From the NCBI RefSeq assembly GCF_024171765.1, contig NZ_JAMTCI010000003.1, positions 1 to 64,000 on the forward strand: a stretch of 64,000 bases of DNA, written 5' to 3'. The translations under genes were made by a program, and so were the position numbers. Below the pieces are notes generated by a model that worked only from the letters and a program-made list of their open reading frames with translations, searched no databases and had not been told where the DNA came from. Source of the DNA: Williamsia deligens. GTDB lineage: Bacteria; Actinomycetota; Actinomycetes; Mycobacteriales; Mycobacteriaceae. This document shows, piece after piece, positions 1-6,735 of this stretch (position 1 is the first letter of the stretch; each line of letters opens with the position of its first letter).

Positions 1-212
1 AACTCGCACCGGTCGCGGTAGAAGCGCATTTCTGGGCCGACCTTGTCCTCGACCCACCGCTGGTTTCGCGCGGCGTGCTCCTCAGCCGCGCGCCGCAGTG
101 CCTCGGCGCACCGTTGGCGTTCCTGCGCCTGCCGATACGACTTCTCGCGCAGCACGACGTATCCGTGCTGGGCGAGCAACTTCTTCGCGGACTCGATCGT
201 CGTGTTGCTCAT
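1..212 (-). CDS. Hypothetical small phage protein (partial)
   Basis: An open frame runs from an ATG at 212 leftward off the window, giving 70 visible residues starting MSNTTIESAKKLLAQHGYVV. The visible part is charged and Gln/Arg/Glu-rich after residue 25, consistent with a helical or coiled-coil protein. Its ATG overlaps the stop of the preceding gene as ATGA, so it belongs to the same coupled operon. I do not recognise the family. The reading frame and coupling are seen; a phage origin is inferred from the neighbours. The true C-terminus is outside the window. Confidence 0.6.
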   Translation of the reverse strand, partial: MSNTTIESAKKLLAQHGYVVLREKSYRQAQERQRCAEALRRAAEEHAARNQRWVEDKVGPEMRFYRDRCE

Positions 213-451
213 GCGGGAACTCGCAGCCACTCGGTGAGCTCGCCGACAGTGCGGTCGTCAGGCACCAGACCGGCGATCGCGATGAGCAGCGCCGTCATCC
301 ACGCCGTCCCGTCGCCGATCGTGTGGGCGGTGGCGATCGCGTCGAGCAGCTCGGCGGGATCGTCGTCCCGGACCGCGCCGACGATGCGCAGTGCGAGCGG
401 GACCATGGCGTCGACGACCTGGTGCTGGAACGGGTTCTGTGGCGCGCTCAC
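209..451 (-). CDS. Hypothetical small phage protein
   Basis: This 80-residue frame uses a GTG start that overlaps the previous stop as GTGA. Its own stop overlaps the next ATG as ATGA. The protein is mildly acidic, with a hydrophobic stretch around residues 45-62 (AWMTALLIAIAGLVP) that is probably a buried helix rather than a confident membrane span. No catalytic motif is visible and I do not recognise the family. It is the penultimate visible gene of a leftward operon that looks like the early region of an actinophage. Confidence 0.6.
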   Translation of the reverse strand: MSAPQNPFQHQVVDAMVPLALRIVGAVRDDDPAELLDAIATAHTIGDGTAWMTALLIAIAGLVPDDRTVGELTEWLRVPA

Positions 452-651
452 CGGGCCACCTCCGGCCCAACGAGTGCCTGCCCAACGAGGTAGTGCATCT
501 GCAGGTCGTCGTCACACTTGAACTCGAGGTACAGCGTCGGCAGGCCGTCCCGGCACGCCTGGTCGTACTGGCGGTCGCTGACGACGAGCCAGGCGAAACC
601 GTCAGGGACGGGGAGCGATTCGAGCGTCTCGGAGAAGTCGACCGTGATCAC
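448..651 (-). CDS. Hypothetical small phage protein
   Basis: The frame is open well upstream, but the likely start is the GTG at 651 (VITVDFSETLESL), because it overlaps the stop of the preceding gene as GTGA like every other junction here. This gives 67 residues, acidic, with FAWLVVSDRQYDQA and LYLEFKCDDDLQ reading like a small alpha/beta fold. No known family is recognised. Both ends are coupled to neighbours by 4-nt overlaps, which is the main support for it being real. Confidence 0.55.
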   Translation of the reverse strand: MITVDFSETLESLPVPDGFAWLVVSDRQYDQACRDGLPTLYLEFKCDDDLQMHYLVGQALVGPEVAR

Positions 652-815
652 CGGGCCACCTCCGCGATCCACTGCAGACCGCCGAACCAGACCAGCGCGG
701 CCAGGATGACGACACCGATAAGTCCGCCGACGATGCCGCTGAGCACGATCGTCAGCAGCCACTCGCCGATGCCGGCGGCGCGGCTGCGGGGCGCTTGGCT
801 GATCACGCCGCGCAT
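648..815 (-). CDS. Small single-pass membrane protein (phage)
   Basis: This is a 55-residue ORF from ATG 815 to TGA 648. Residues about 18-42 (LLTIVLSGIVGGLIGVVILA and on) form one strongly hydrophobic span, preceded by an Arg-containing N-terminus, so an N-in orientation is likely. The start overlaps the upstream stop as TGATG and the stop overlaps the next start as GTGA. The role is unknown. Tiny membrane proteins in phage early operons can act in superinfection exclusion, but nothing here proves that. Confidence 0.6.
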   Translation of the reverse strand: MRGVISQAPRSRAAGIGEWLLTIVLSGIVGGLIGVVILAALVWFGGLQWIAEVAR

Positions 816-1165
816 CAGCACCCCACCCCGTTCGTGACGGCGTCGATGAGCTTCGCGGGGTCCAGGCCTACGGCGGTGGCCTCCTCGATTCCGCGCACGA
901 TGACCGTCCAGACCGCGAGGGCCGCGTCGCTGATGTCGTCCGCGACGACGTGGCCGCTGAGGTGCCAGTAGGCGTCGCGGGCCCAGATCGCCTTCGCAAC
1001 ACGAATCGCCTCGTCCTCGGAGTCCGCGTGCGCGATACGTGCCGCTACGGCGTTCGTGGTTGCGGCGAGCCCTGCGATGTCGGTGATGCTGTCGCCGGCG
1101 GCGGAGGCGTCGCGGATCGTCCGGACGGTCGCCGCAGTGAGAGGCGCGTTCGTCGTCTCAGTCAT
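815..1165 (-). CDS. Hypothetical phage protein
   Basis: This is 116 residues from the ATG at 1165 (MTETTNAPLTAATVRTI), chosen because that ATG overlaps the upstream stop as ATGA; the frame is open further upstream without support. The protein is Ala-rich and predicted helical, with conserved-looking aromatic/charged stretches (AIWARDAYWHLSGHVV, DDISDAALAVWTVIVRGIEE). No cofactor or catalytic motif is visible and the family is not recognised. It is coupled downstream to the small membrane protein by TGATG. Confidence 0.6.
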   Translation of the reverse strand: MTETTNAPLTAATVRTIRDASAAGDSITDIAGLAATTNAVAARIAHADSEDEAIRVAKAIWARDAYWHLSGHVVADDISDAALAVWTVIVRGIEEATAVGLDPAKLIDAVTNGVGC

Positions 1166-1329
1166 CGCCGCCCCCGGTTGATCCGTCGGGACTGCTTCGC
1201 GGCGCGGTTCTTCGCACGGCGCTTCTCGACGGCGTTGTCGGCGGCGGTGTCGGCGTAGATGTGGTCCTGTGCCAGCAGCGCGCGGTTCAGGCGAGCGCGG
1301 CGCAACTGCGAGTCGGACAGCCCGCTCAT
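1162..1329 (-). CDS. Hypothetical small basic phage protein
   Basis: This is 55 residues from ATG 1329 (MSGLSDSQLRRARLNRAL), with ATGA overlaps at both ends. The C-terminal half is very basic (about 13 Arg/Lys in the last 22 residues), which would suit nucleic-acid binding or a partner-binding tail. The long open frame upstream in the same phase is a GC artefact. The function is unknown and the family is not recognised. Confidence 0.55.
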   Translation of the reverse strand: MSGLSDSQLRRARLNRALLAQDHIYADTAADNAVEKRRAKNRAAKQSRRINRGRR

Positions 1330-1652
1330 CGCCGACCACCGCCGTAATCGCTCAAGTCGCGCGCCACACCCCGCGCTGCGTCGTCGAGGTCGCTCGTCTG
1401 CTGTTCGGTGATGTGCACGACCTGCGCGTCGACGGGCTCCGATGTCAGCCCGTTCACGACGTACTCGGCGATCTCGACCAGCCCATCTAGGGGCGCTCCA
1501 GTGGTCGAGAAGAGGGCCGTCGAGCGGAGCACCGAGTGTGCGACGTACAGCGCGGCGACCCGCGCCTTCTGTGTGACGTCGAGGAACTCGTCTGGCGTGG
1601 TGAGGAACTCGGGTTCCTTCATGCCGTTCGGCCAGTGGACGGCGCTGCTCAT
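1326..1652 (-). CDS. Hypothetical phage protein
   Basis: This is 108 residues from ATG 1652, overlapping the upstream stop as ATGA and the downstream start as ATGA. It looks helical with an acidic centre (VEIAEYVVNGLTSEPVDAQ), and ends in a DYGGGRR tail. No metal-binding, nuclease or HTH motif can be read. It is supported by the coupled operon arrangement rather than by homology, and the function is unknown. Confidence 0.6.
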   Translation of the reverse strand: MSSAVHWPNGMKEPEFLTTPDEFLDVTQKARVAALYVAHSVLRSTALFSTTGAPLDGLVEIAEYVVNGLTSEPVDAQVVHITEQQTSDLDDAARGVARDLSDYGGGRR

Positions 1653-1780
1653 CGCTCGTCACCGCCGGCGATCTCGAAGGGGTTGTCGACGTGGGAGTGT
1701 CCGTGCAGGCTGACGCCGGTGGCGATGCCCGCGAGGTACAGCAGCACCCCGGGTCCGAGGAGCCAGTAGATGGTGTCCAT
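1649..1780 (-). CDS. Very small membrane protein (phage)
   Basis: This is 43 residues from ATG 1780 (MDTIYWLLGPGVLLYLAGIA). The N-terminal 25 residues form one hydrophobic span, followed by a His-rich hydrophilic end (SLHGHSHVDNPFEIAGG). The stop overlaps the next ATG as ATGA. The 134-nt gap upstream contains a strong hairpin, so this gene may head its own transcript. The role is unknown. It is one of two tiny membrane proteins in this operon. Confidence 0.5.
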   Translation of the reverse strand: MDTIYWLLGPGVLLYLAGIATGVSLHGHSHVDNPFEIAGGDER

Positions 1781-1817
1781 TTGCAGTCCGATCTCGGTGG
1801 TTGTGGTGGTCGGTGGT

Positions 1818-1844
1818 GGCCCGCCGCCGATGAGGCGGCGGGCC
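1818..1844. terminator. GC hairpin between phage operon halves
   Basis: A perfect 11-bp stem (GGCCCGCCGCC / GGCGGCGGGCC) with a 5-nt loop GATGA lies between the 218-residue gene (ending 1915) and the 43-residue gene (starting 1780). No U-tract follows on the minus strand. A GC-only hairpin could act as a weak terminator or mRNA processing/attenuation element. The structure is seen; the function is inferred. Confidence 0.45.
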
Positions 1845-1914
1845 GTGCCCGGGATGACGTGTCTCGGGCGCTCCGGCCGCGGGCGGCTTCCTCCATCCGC
1901 CCGCGGGGGAGAGA

Positions 1915-2571
1915 TCAGGGAGAAGTGGCGGGCTCGGGCGTGGTGCTGCGCTCGGTCGACGGGCGGCACAGGTGGCCGGCATCGGCGAGGAGGCGGTCGG
2001 ACGCCAGGCGGCGCTGCTGCGGGAGCCACTGGTCGGCCGGGACCGGCATCGGCGGCTCGGACAGTGCGACCGTCGCGAGGCGATACGCGCGCGGCGTCGC
2101 GAGCACGAGGCCGTCCACAGCGGGGATGGGCGACGAGAAGTCGTCGACGAAGTGGCCGTCGGGGTAGGTCGCGAGCGTGACGTGACCGGTGGTGGCGATG
2201 AGGGTCACGGCCTCGAAGTCCTGACGCCACTCCTTCACCCGCACCAGGCCGCCGCCGTGCTGCACGTAGGCGATTCGGTTCCAGGCGGTGTCGCGCAGGG
2301 TGTCGCGGAGCTCGACGGCGTTCTCGTGCGGGTCCAGCCAGACGAGCGGTGACTCCGCCCAGTTGCGGGGCCGCGAGTGCAGACGCACGGTCGCGCGCAG
2401 CTCGACGATCGGCTCGAGACCGCCGGACGGGTGCGGGACGTGCGAGTCGTAGCGCGCCTCGACGACATCGCCCGTACCCGACCAGCAGAGGACGAGCTCG
2501 TCGTTGACGACCCGGTGCAGCGCGAGCGGCGCGTCGGTGGACGACCCGGTCGACACGGGCGCGGGGCTCAC
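1915..2571 (-). CDS. Hypothetical phage protein, 218 aa
   Basis: This is the largest gene of the leftward operon: 218 residues from ATG 2571, which overlaps the upstream stop as ATGA. The visible pattern is beta-rich (ELVLCWSGTGDVVEARYDS, VELRATVRL, LIATTGHVTLATYPDGHFVDDF) with a hydrophilic C-terminal tail. I recognise no domain. Position near the regulatory region and coupling to the HTH gene suggest an early phage function, but this is inference only. Confidence 0.6.
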   Translation of the reverse strand: MSPAPVSTGSSTDAPLALHRVVNDELVLCWSGTGDVVEARYDSHVPHPSGGLEPIVELRATVRLHSRPRNWAESPLVWLDPHENAVELRDTLRDTAWNRIAYVQHGGGLVRVKEWRQDFEAVTLIATTGHVTLATYPDGHFVDDFSSPIPAVDGLVLATPRAYRLATVALSEPPMPVPADQWLPQQRRLASDRLLADAGHLCRPSTERSTTPEPATSP

Positions 2572-2720
2572 GCTGTGGCCGCCTTGTCGGTCGGCTTCAC
2601 CCAGATGCGGGCGAGCAGGTCGCGCTGCGCCGGGGTGAGCGGGGGAGCGTCTGCGGCGATGCGTCGCGCCGCGGCGCGGATGGACTCGCGCACCGAGTCC
2701 TCACGACCGGAGGCCGGCAT
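2568..2720 (-). CDS. Hypothetical small phage protein
   Basis: This is 50 residues from ATG 2720 (MPASGREDSVRESIRAAARR), between the HTH gene (TGATG overlap) and the 218-residue gene (ATGA overlap). It is helical, with Arg/Ala-rich first half and TPAQRDLLARIW in the second. It could be a small accessory regulator, but no family is recognised and the only support is coupling at both ends. Confidence 0.5.
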   Translation of the reverse strand: MPASGREDSVRESIRAAARRIAADAPPLTPAQRDLLARIWVKPTDKAATA

Positions 2721-2986
2721 CAGACCGCCACCTCGTCGAGCACGACGTCGGGGCGGCGGATGGCGATCTGCGGAACGTCGAGCGCCTTCGCGGCACGCGC
2801 CAGCAATACGTCCGTGAGGTGCTTGCGACCCGCCTCGATGTTCGCCAGGTAGGGCCGCGAGATCCCGATCGACGACGCGAAGTCGTCGGGGCGGTATCCG
2901 CGCATCTCGCGCATCACACGCAGCGTGTTGCCCACCCGAACGTCTTCCGCCGATCGGGAGGAAGTGCCCTGAAGTTCCTTCTGCAT
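2720..2986 (-). CDS. XRE-family HTH regulator (Cro-like position)
   Basis: This is 88 residues from ATG 2986 (a TTG six bases upstream is also in frame). Residues about 20-72 form a classic helix-turn-helix of the XRE/Cro-CI class: LRVMREMRGYRPDDFASSIG, then ISRPYLANIEAGRKHLTDVL. It is the first gene of the leftward operon and faces the second HTH gene at 3178 across an operator-rich gap, the arrangement of a lysogeny switch. A TACCTT hexamer lies 7 nt before the ATG with no Shine-Dalgarno sequence, so a leaderless transcript is likely. Which of the two HTH proteins is the lysogenic repressor cannot be told from sequence. Confidence 0.8.
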   Translation of the reverse strand: MQKELQGTSSRSAEDVRVGNTLRVMREMRGYRPDDFASSIGISRPYLANIEAGRKHLTDVLLARAAKALDVPQIAIRRPDVVLDEVAV

Positions 2987-3177
2987 GGCCAAGAAGGTAG
3001 CGGAACAACGGGGAACACGTCAACGGAACTGGCGGGAACAACGGGAACAAGTCGCATCTATGCAGGTCAGCTCATGTCACATCAACGTAACTACGAGGGT
3101 GTTTTCCCGAAAAATCGGCCTCTGGCGCGCGCTGGCGTTGGTTGCTGTTCCCAATTGTTCCTGCAACGCTCAGGGGC
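2987..3177. promoter_or_regulatory. Divergent phage switch region with phased GGAACA repeats
   Basis: This 191-bp gap separates two divergent HTH genes. Five GGAAC(A/T) motifs start at 3002, 3012, 3025, 3035 and 3044 on the plus strand, spaced 9-13 bp, near one helical turn. Two TGTTCC motifs (the same sequence on the other strand) lie at 3146 and 3156, inside TTGCTGTTCCCAATTGTTCC, just before the rightward gene. Iterated motifs at both promoters fit operators for one or both HTH proteins. The repeats are seen; the operator role is inferred. Confidence 0.6.
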
Positions 3178-3831
3178 ATGAAACGAACTGCCGCTGAGGT
3201 TGGCGCGAAGGTCGGCCTCCGCCGGCGCGCACTGGGTCTCGACGTTGCCGAGCTGGCCCGAACCGCGGGCGTCGACGCGAAGACGATCCGCTCCATGGAA
3301 GGTGGCGACCGGTGGCCGCGTGACAGCACGGTCGCGAAGATCGAGCGGGCGCTCGGCTGGGAACCCGGATCCGTCGAAGCTGTGGCGAATGGCGGGGAGC
3401 CTGTTGTGCGGGGCTCTGACGATCTGGACGTGGGCCAGTCGGGAGTGGTCGTTGGCGACTGGCGGGCACTTGAGGCGGAGGTCGACACCCGCTGGGACGA
3501 ACTCGTCAGTCTTCGGCCGCGAATATCGCGGCTCCCCGCCGCGGCCGCGCTGTATGTGTCGACCGTCGTCGACACGATCCTGCGGGAGCTGGGCGAGGAT
3601 CCGCGGTACGACGTCGAGCGGATGGGAAACGGCGGCTATCGGTTGCGGTCGCACCGGCCGGTCGCGACCGAGCCGCCAGCTGATGCACTGACGGGCGAGC
3701 TGCAGTCGGACTATGACCTCGCGCGCCGAACTGCGCCGGGCAAGTCGCAGGGCCAGCTCATCCGCGAGCAGCACGACCGTGAGGCGGAGTCGGAAGGAGT
3801 CGACGAGCCCGGCTCCGATGATGGCGCTTAG
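3178..3831 (+). CDS. HTH transcriptional regulator (candidate prophage repressor)
   Basis: This is 217 residues from ATG 3178; the frame extends upstream but GGGG lies just before this ATG. Residues about 1-60 are a helix-turn-helix (EVGAKVGLRRRALGLDVAEL, AGVDAKTIRSMEGGDRWPRD). The middle (about 90-160) has WDELVSLRPRISRLPAAAAL and is probably a dimerisation or effector region. The C-terminus is polar and acidic. There is no LexA/CI-type Ser-Lys autocleavage signature that I can see. It is divergent from the other HTH gene and upstream of an ImmA-like protease, matching immunity cassettes in which the protease relieves repression. Confidence 0.75.
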   Translation: MKRTAAEVGAKVGLRRRALGLDVAELARTAGVDAKTIRSMEGGDRWPRDSTVAKIERALGWEPGSVEAVANGGEPVVRGSDDLDVGQSGVVVGDWRALEAEVDTRWDELVSLRPRISRLPAAAALYVSTVVDTILRELGEDPRYDVERMGNGGYRLRSHRPVATEPPADALTGELQSDYDLARRTAPGKSQGQLIREQHDREAESEGVDEPGSDDGA

Positions 3832-3839
3832 AGGCAGGG

Positions 3840-3853
3840 TTACATCGGTGTAA
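3840..3853. promoter_or_regulatory. Palindrome upstream of ImmA-like gene
   Basis: TTACATCGGTGTAA has perfect 5-bp arms around 4 bp, 50 bp before the metallopeptidase start and just after the repressor stop. A TAGCGT hexamer 7 nt before ATG 3903 could be the -10 of a leaderless transcript. An operator role is inferred. Confidence 0.35.
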
Positions 3854-3902
3854 TTCCTGGTCAGGTGCTTTTCTGTCGGACCTGCGCCCTAGCGTCTGGC
3901 GC

Positions 3903-4322
3903 ATGAGTTACCACCCGTGGCGGGATGCACGCAGTCGCAAGCACCTCGAGATCGCGTTCGGTGAGTCGTCGGCCGACTGCTGGCGCGGTTCGTTCAGCCC
4001 CGGGCGCATCGAGGTCGACAGCCGTCAGTCCCAGGCCGAGCGTCGCTGCACGATCGCCCACGAGCTCGTGCACGACGAGCGCCGCGTCTTCCCGCGCGAT
4101 CCCGCCCTGCGCGCCCGCGAAGAGGTCGCGGTGGAGCGAATCGCTGCGCGCCGTCTGGTGGCGCTCGAGCGACTCCTCGATGTCCTGCGGTGGACTCGGC
4201 ACACCGACGAGGTCGCCGACGAGCTGTGGGTCGATGTGCCGATGCTCGTCGCGCTGGTGCGGTCGCTGACGGACGAGGAGCGGACATGGATCGACGACCA
4301 GCTCGAGGCGGGTGCGGCATGA
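3903..4322 (+). CDS. ImmA/IrrE-type metallo-endopeptidase
   Basis: This is 139 residues. The zinc-protease signature is HELVHDE at about residues 54-60 (HEXXH), preceded by the RIEVDSRQSQAERRCTIA segment typical of ImmA/IrrE proteins, where a short strand leads into the active-site helix. ImmA of ICEBs1 and related elements cleaves the HTH repressor to induce excision; that is family knowledge. Its placement just after the HTH gene suggests that target here. It is shorter than many family members but has the whole core. The stop overlaps the next ATG as ATGA. Confidence 0.8.
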   Translation: MSYHPWRDARSRKHLEIAFGESSADCWRGSFSPGRIEVDSRQSQAERRCTIAHELVHDERRVFPRDPALRAREEVAVERIAARRLVALERLLDVLRWTRHTDEVADELWVDVPMLVALVRSLTDEERTWIDDQLEAGAA

Positions 4323-4543
4323 CCGATGACGACCGGGCGCTCCTGGCGTTCGAGAAGCAGTGGTGGCGGACACCCGGCGCGAAGGAGAACGCGATCCGCG
4401 AGCAGTTCGGGATCTCGACGACGCGCTACTACCAGCGGCTCACGCGCATCCTCGACAACCCGGAGGCGCTCGCCGACGACCCCGTGCTCGTCCGGCGGCT
4501 GCAGCGGATCCGTGACGCGCGTGCGGTGCGTCGGGCTAGCTGA
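4319..4543 (+). CDS. DUF3263-like phage protein
   Basis: This is 74 residues from ATG 4319. The pattern LLAFEKQWWRTPGAKENAIR followed by GISTTRYYQRLTRIL and a run of Pro/Asp-Leu residues matches what I remember as DUF3263, a small protein common in actinophages and mycolic-acid actinomycetes. It reads like a minimal wHTH/sigma-like DNA-binding domain. Function is not established. It is coupled to the protease gene by ATGA, and its 3' end overlaps the convergent integrase by 8 nt. Confidence 0.7.
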   Translation: MTDDDRALLAFEKQWWRTPGAKENAIREQFGISTTRYYQRLTRILDNPEALADDPVLVRRLQRIRDARAVRRAS

Positions 4544-5924
4544 CCCACTCGAGGGTGATCAGGTCCGGGTTGAAGACGGTGCGACCGACGCCGGCCCGGT
4601 GGATCGTCACCGATAGCATGGATCGCACGACGGTGCGACGTTCGACGATGTCCAACGACGCCCAGTGCTCACGTGCACCGTCGCCGACCATTGCGGCCAC
4701 GAGGGGGTGACGGGCGCCCGCGTTCGCGCGGCGCTCGGCCGAGGCGATCTGCGGGAGTAGCCGAGCTTCGATCCGCGCGAGTGACGCCGCGGTCAGCTCA
4801 CCGGCGGCGGCCTGGTCGACGAAGTCGTCGAGGCGGTCGCGCAGTGCTCGCGCCTCATCGAACGCCGCGGCCGTCGTGGGATCGGTGGCGGCGAGCGCCG
4901 CGGGGTCGAGTTGCTCGAGGCGAGCGAGGATGGTTTCGACCACGAACTCGTCGAGAGTCGCGATTTTGCGGGCGACACAGAACTTCTCGTGGCACATGTA
5001 GGAGTCGCAGCCGCGGTTCTTGGCCCGCACGATGCGACCACCGCACACCCCGCACGTCGCGATCCCGGTCAGTAGCCATCGTGGGCTCGACCCCCGGTGC
5101 GTCAGCCGGGCGGGATCGTTCAGCAGCGCGAGCATCTGCTGGTGCTCCTCAATGGTGATCAGTGGCTCCCATGTGGCCGGGCCGATCACCACCCCGCGGT
5201 GCTGGCGAAGGCCGGCGTATGTGGGCGACTCGAGGATGTGGCGGAGGGTGACCTGGATCCAGGGGGCGGGTGAGCCGTCGCGACGCGGCCGGGGCGCGGG
5301 GATCCCGCGGGCCTCGAAGTCCTTGCACACCGAGTAGAGCGCCTCACCGGCGAGCACGCGGCGGAACGCCTCCCGGAAGATCGGCCCTGTCTCAGGGTGC
5401 TCGACCCGGCCGATCGACTCCCCGGTGTCAGGGTCGCGAACGAGCCGGTACCCAAAAGGGACCTTCCCGTGTGGACGCCCGGCGTGGGCGTTGGCGCGCA
5501 CCGCGCGCAGTACGCGTTCCCGTGTCTGCTCAACTTCCTTCTCAGACAGCAGCGCGTCGAGGCCGGTGGTGAACCGGTCGTCGCCGCGCGTCAGGTCGTA
5601 GGTGCGACCCGAGTAGGACCACAAGACCCCTCGCTCAGCGCAGAGCTCGCGCAGCTCGAGGTAGGCCGCGAGGTCACGCTGCGCCCGGGAAGCCTCCCAC
5701 GTGATGAGGACGTCACCGGGGGCAAGGAGCAGTTTCAACCGGGCGTACGCCGGACGGTCGCCGCGGCTGTATCGCGATGCGCCGCGGTCGTTATCGACGA
5801 GCACGTCGCCCACGTCCCAGCCCGAGGAAGCCGCGACGGCGCGGCATTCACGTTCCTGCTCGTCGACGGACTTGCCGCGCTGGTTGGGGTCCGAGGAGAC
5901 TCGGCAGTAGATGATCGCCTGCAC
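4536..5924 (-). CDS. Large serine recombinase (phage integrase)
   Basis: This is 462 residues from a GTG at 5924; earlier in-frame sequence is host DNA. The N-terminal resolvase domain begins AIIYCRVSSD, with catalytic Ser10 in the RVSSD motif, and continues to GDVLITWEASRAQRDL. The recombinase domain follows (PFGYRLV, then RHILESPTYAGLRQHRG). A zinc ribbon with CGVCGG, a single Cys and CHEKFC spans about 300-330, and a helical/coiled C-terminal part ends the protein. It would catalyse attP x attB integration without host factors. TATGTT 6 nt before the GTG suggests a leaderless promoter lying inside the attachment region. It is convergent with the immunity genes. Confidence 0.93.
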   Translation of the reverse strand: MQAIIYCRVSSDPNQRGKSVDEQERECRAVAASSGWDVGDVLVDNDRGASRYSRGDRPAYARLKLLLAPGDVLITWEASRAQRDLAAYLELRELCAERGVLWSYSGRTYDLTRGDDRFTTGLDALLSEKEVEQTRERVLRAVRANAHAGRPHGKVPFGYRLVRDPDTGESIGRVEHPETGPIFREAFRRVLAGEALYSVCKDFEARGIPAPRPRRDGSPAPWIQVTLRHILESPTYAGLRQHRGVVIGPATWEPLITIEEHQQMLALLNDPARLTHRGSSPRWLLTGIATCGVCGGRIVRAKNRGCDSYMCHEKFCVARKIATLDEFVVETILARLEQLDPAALAATDPTTAAAFDEARALRDRLDDFVDQAAAGELTAASLARIEARLLPQIASAERRANAGARHPLVAAMVGDGAREHWASLDIVERRTVVRSMLSVTIHRAGVGRTVFNPDLITLEWVS

Positions 5925-5975
5925 CCCAGGAACATACGATTCCTTACCGACAATGTCCGGCGCGAACGTGGCCAT
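5925..5975. other. Prophage-host attachment junction in comEC
   Basis: The integrase start (5924) is followed within 30 bp by codons for SGANVAIIGG (from 5956), which is the conserved ComEC motif normally preceded by host residues such as ...LTAV. The reading frame upstream of this point makes no ComEC sense. Prophage and host sequence therefore join here, giving one hybrid att site. The exact core dinucleotide cannot be fixed without the other end. Confidence 0.75.
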
Positions 5976-6735
5976 CATCGGGGGATCGGTCCTGGCCCTG
6001 CTCCGCGTCTGCGGCGCCTCCCGCGCCGTGTCCGTCGCGGTGGCGGTGGCCGTGATCGCCGTCTTCGTGCTCGTGGTGCGCCCGTCGCCGAGTGTGGTGC
6101 GGGCCGCGGTGATGGGGGTCGTGGGGATGCTCGCGCTCGCCGCCCGACGCGACACCCAACCGGTGCCGGCCCTGTGCGCGGCGATCATCGTGGTGCTGGG
6201 GGTGTGGCCGGCGATGTCGGTCGACCCGGGCTTCGCGCTGTCGGTGGCGGCCACCGCGGGTCTCGTGGTGCTCGCGCCCCGACTCCGTGACGGCCTCGTC
6301 GACCGCCACGTCCCGCGGGTGATCGCCGATCCGGTGGCGATCGCGGCCACGGCACAGCTGGTCACCACCCCGCTGGTGGTGGCCTTCGCCGGATCGGTCA
6401 GCGTCGTCGGGGTCGTCGCGAACATCGTCATCGCGCCGGTCGTCGCCCCGATCACCGTCTTCGGCACGGTGGCCGCCGTGAGCACCCAGTTCTCGACCGT
6501 CGTCGCGGGTCTCGCGGCACGGGTGTGCGGCCCCGAGCTGTGGTGGATGGCAGTCGTCGCCCAGCGTCTCGCCCGCGCGCCCGGCGCGGCGGTGACGGTC
6601 CCCGGAGGTGTCCCGGGGGCGCTGCTCATGACCGCGACGGGTGTCGTCGTGGTGGGCCTGCCGCTGTGGTGGGCGAGGCGTCGCACCGCCCGCGCGGGTG
6701 TCGGGGGACGCTGGCAGCATGGTCGCCGTGAGTGA
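5953..6735 (+). pseudogene. comEC: 3' remnant of comEC, split by prophage
   Basis: The frame starting near SGANVAIIGGSVLALLR contains about seven hydrophobic spans and keeps the order expected for the second half of the ComEC competence domain (the inner-membrane DNA uptake channel). About 260 residues remain; the N-terminal half must lie beyond the other end of the prophage. There is no metallo-beta-lactamase domain. As I remember, mycobacterial ComEC (about 510 aa) also lacks it, so that absence is not damage. The frame is intact to its stop, and it overlaps holA by 17 nt. Excision of the prophage should restore the gene. Confidence 0.8.

Noticed and set aside
6001-6735. comEC as an intact gene starting at ATG 5953
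   Set aside because: The SGANVA motif lies in the middle of ComEC, so at least the first half of the membrane domain is missing; the ATG is fortuitous and the join coincides with the integrase end.
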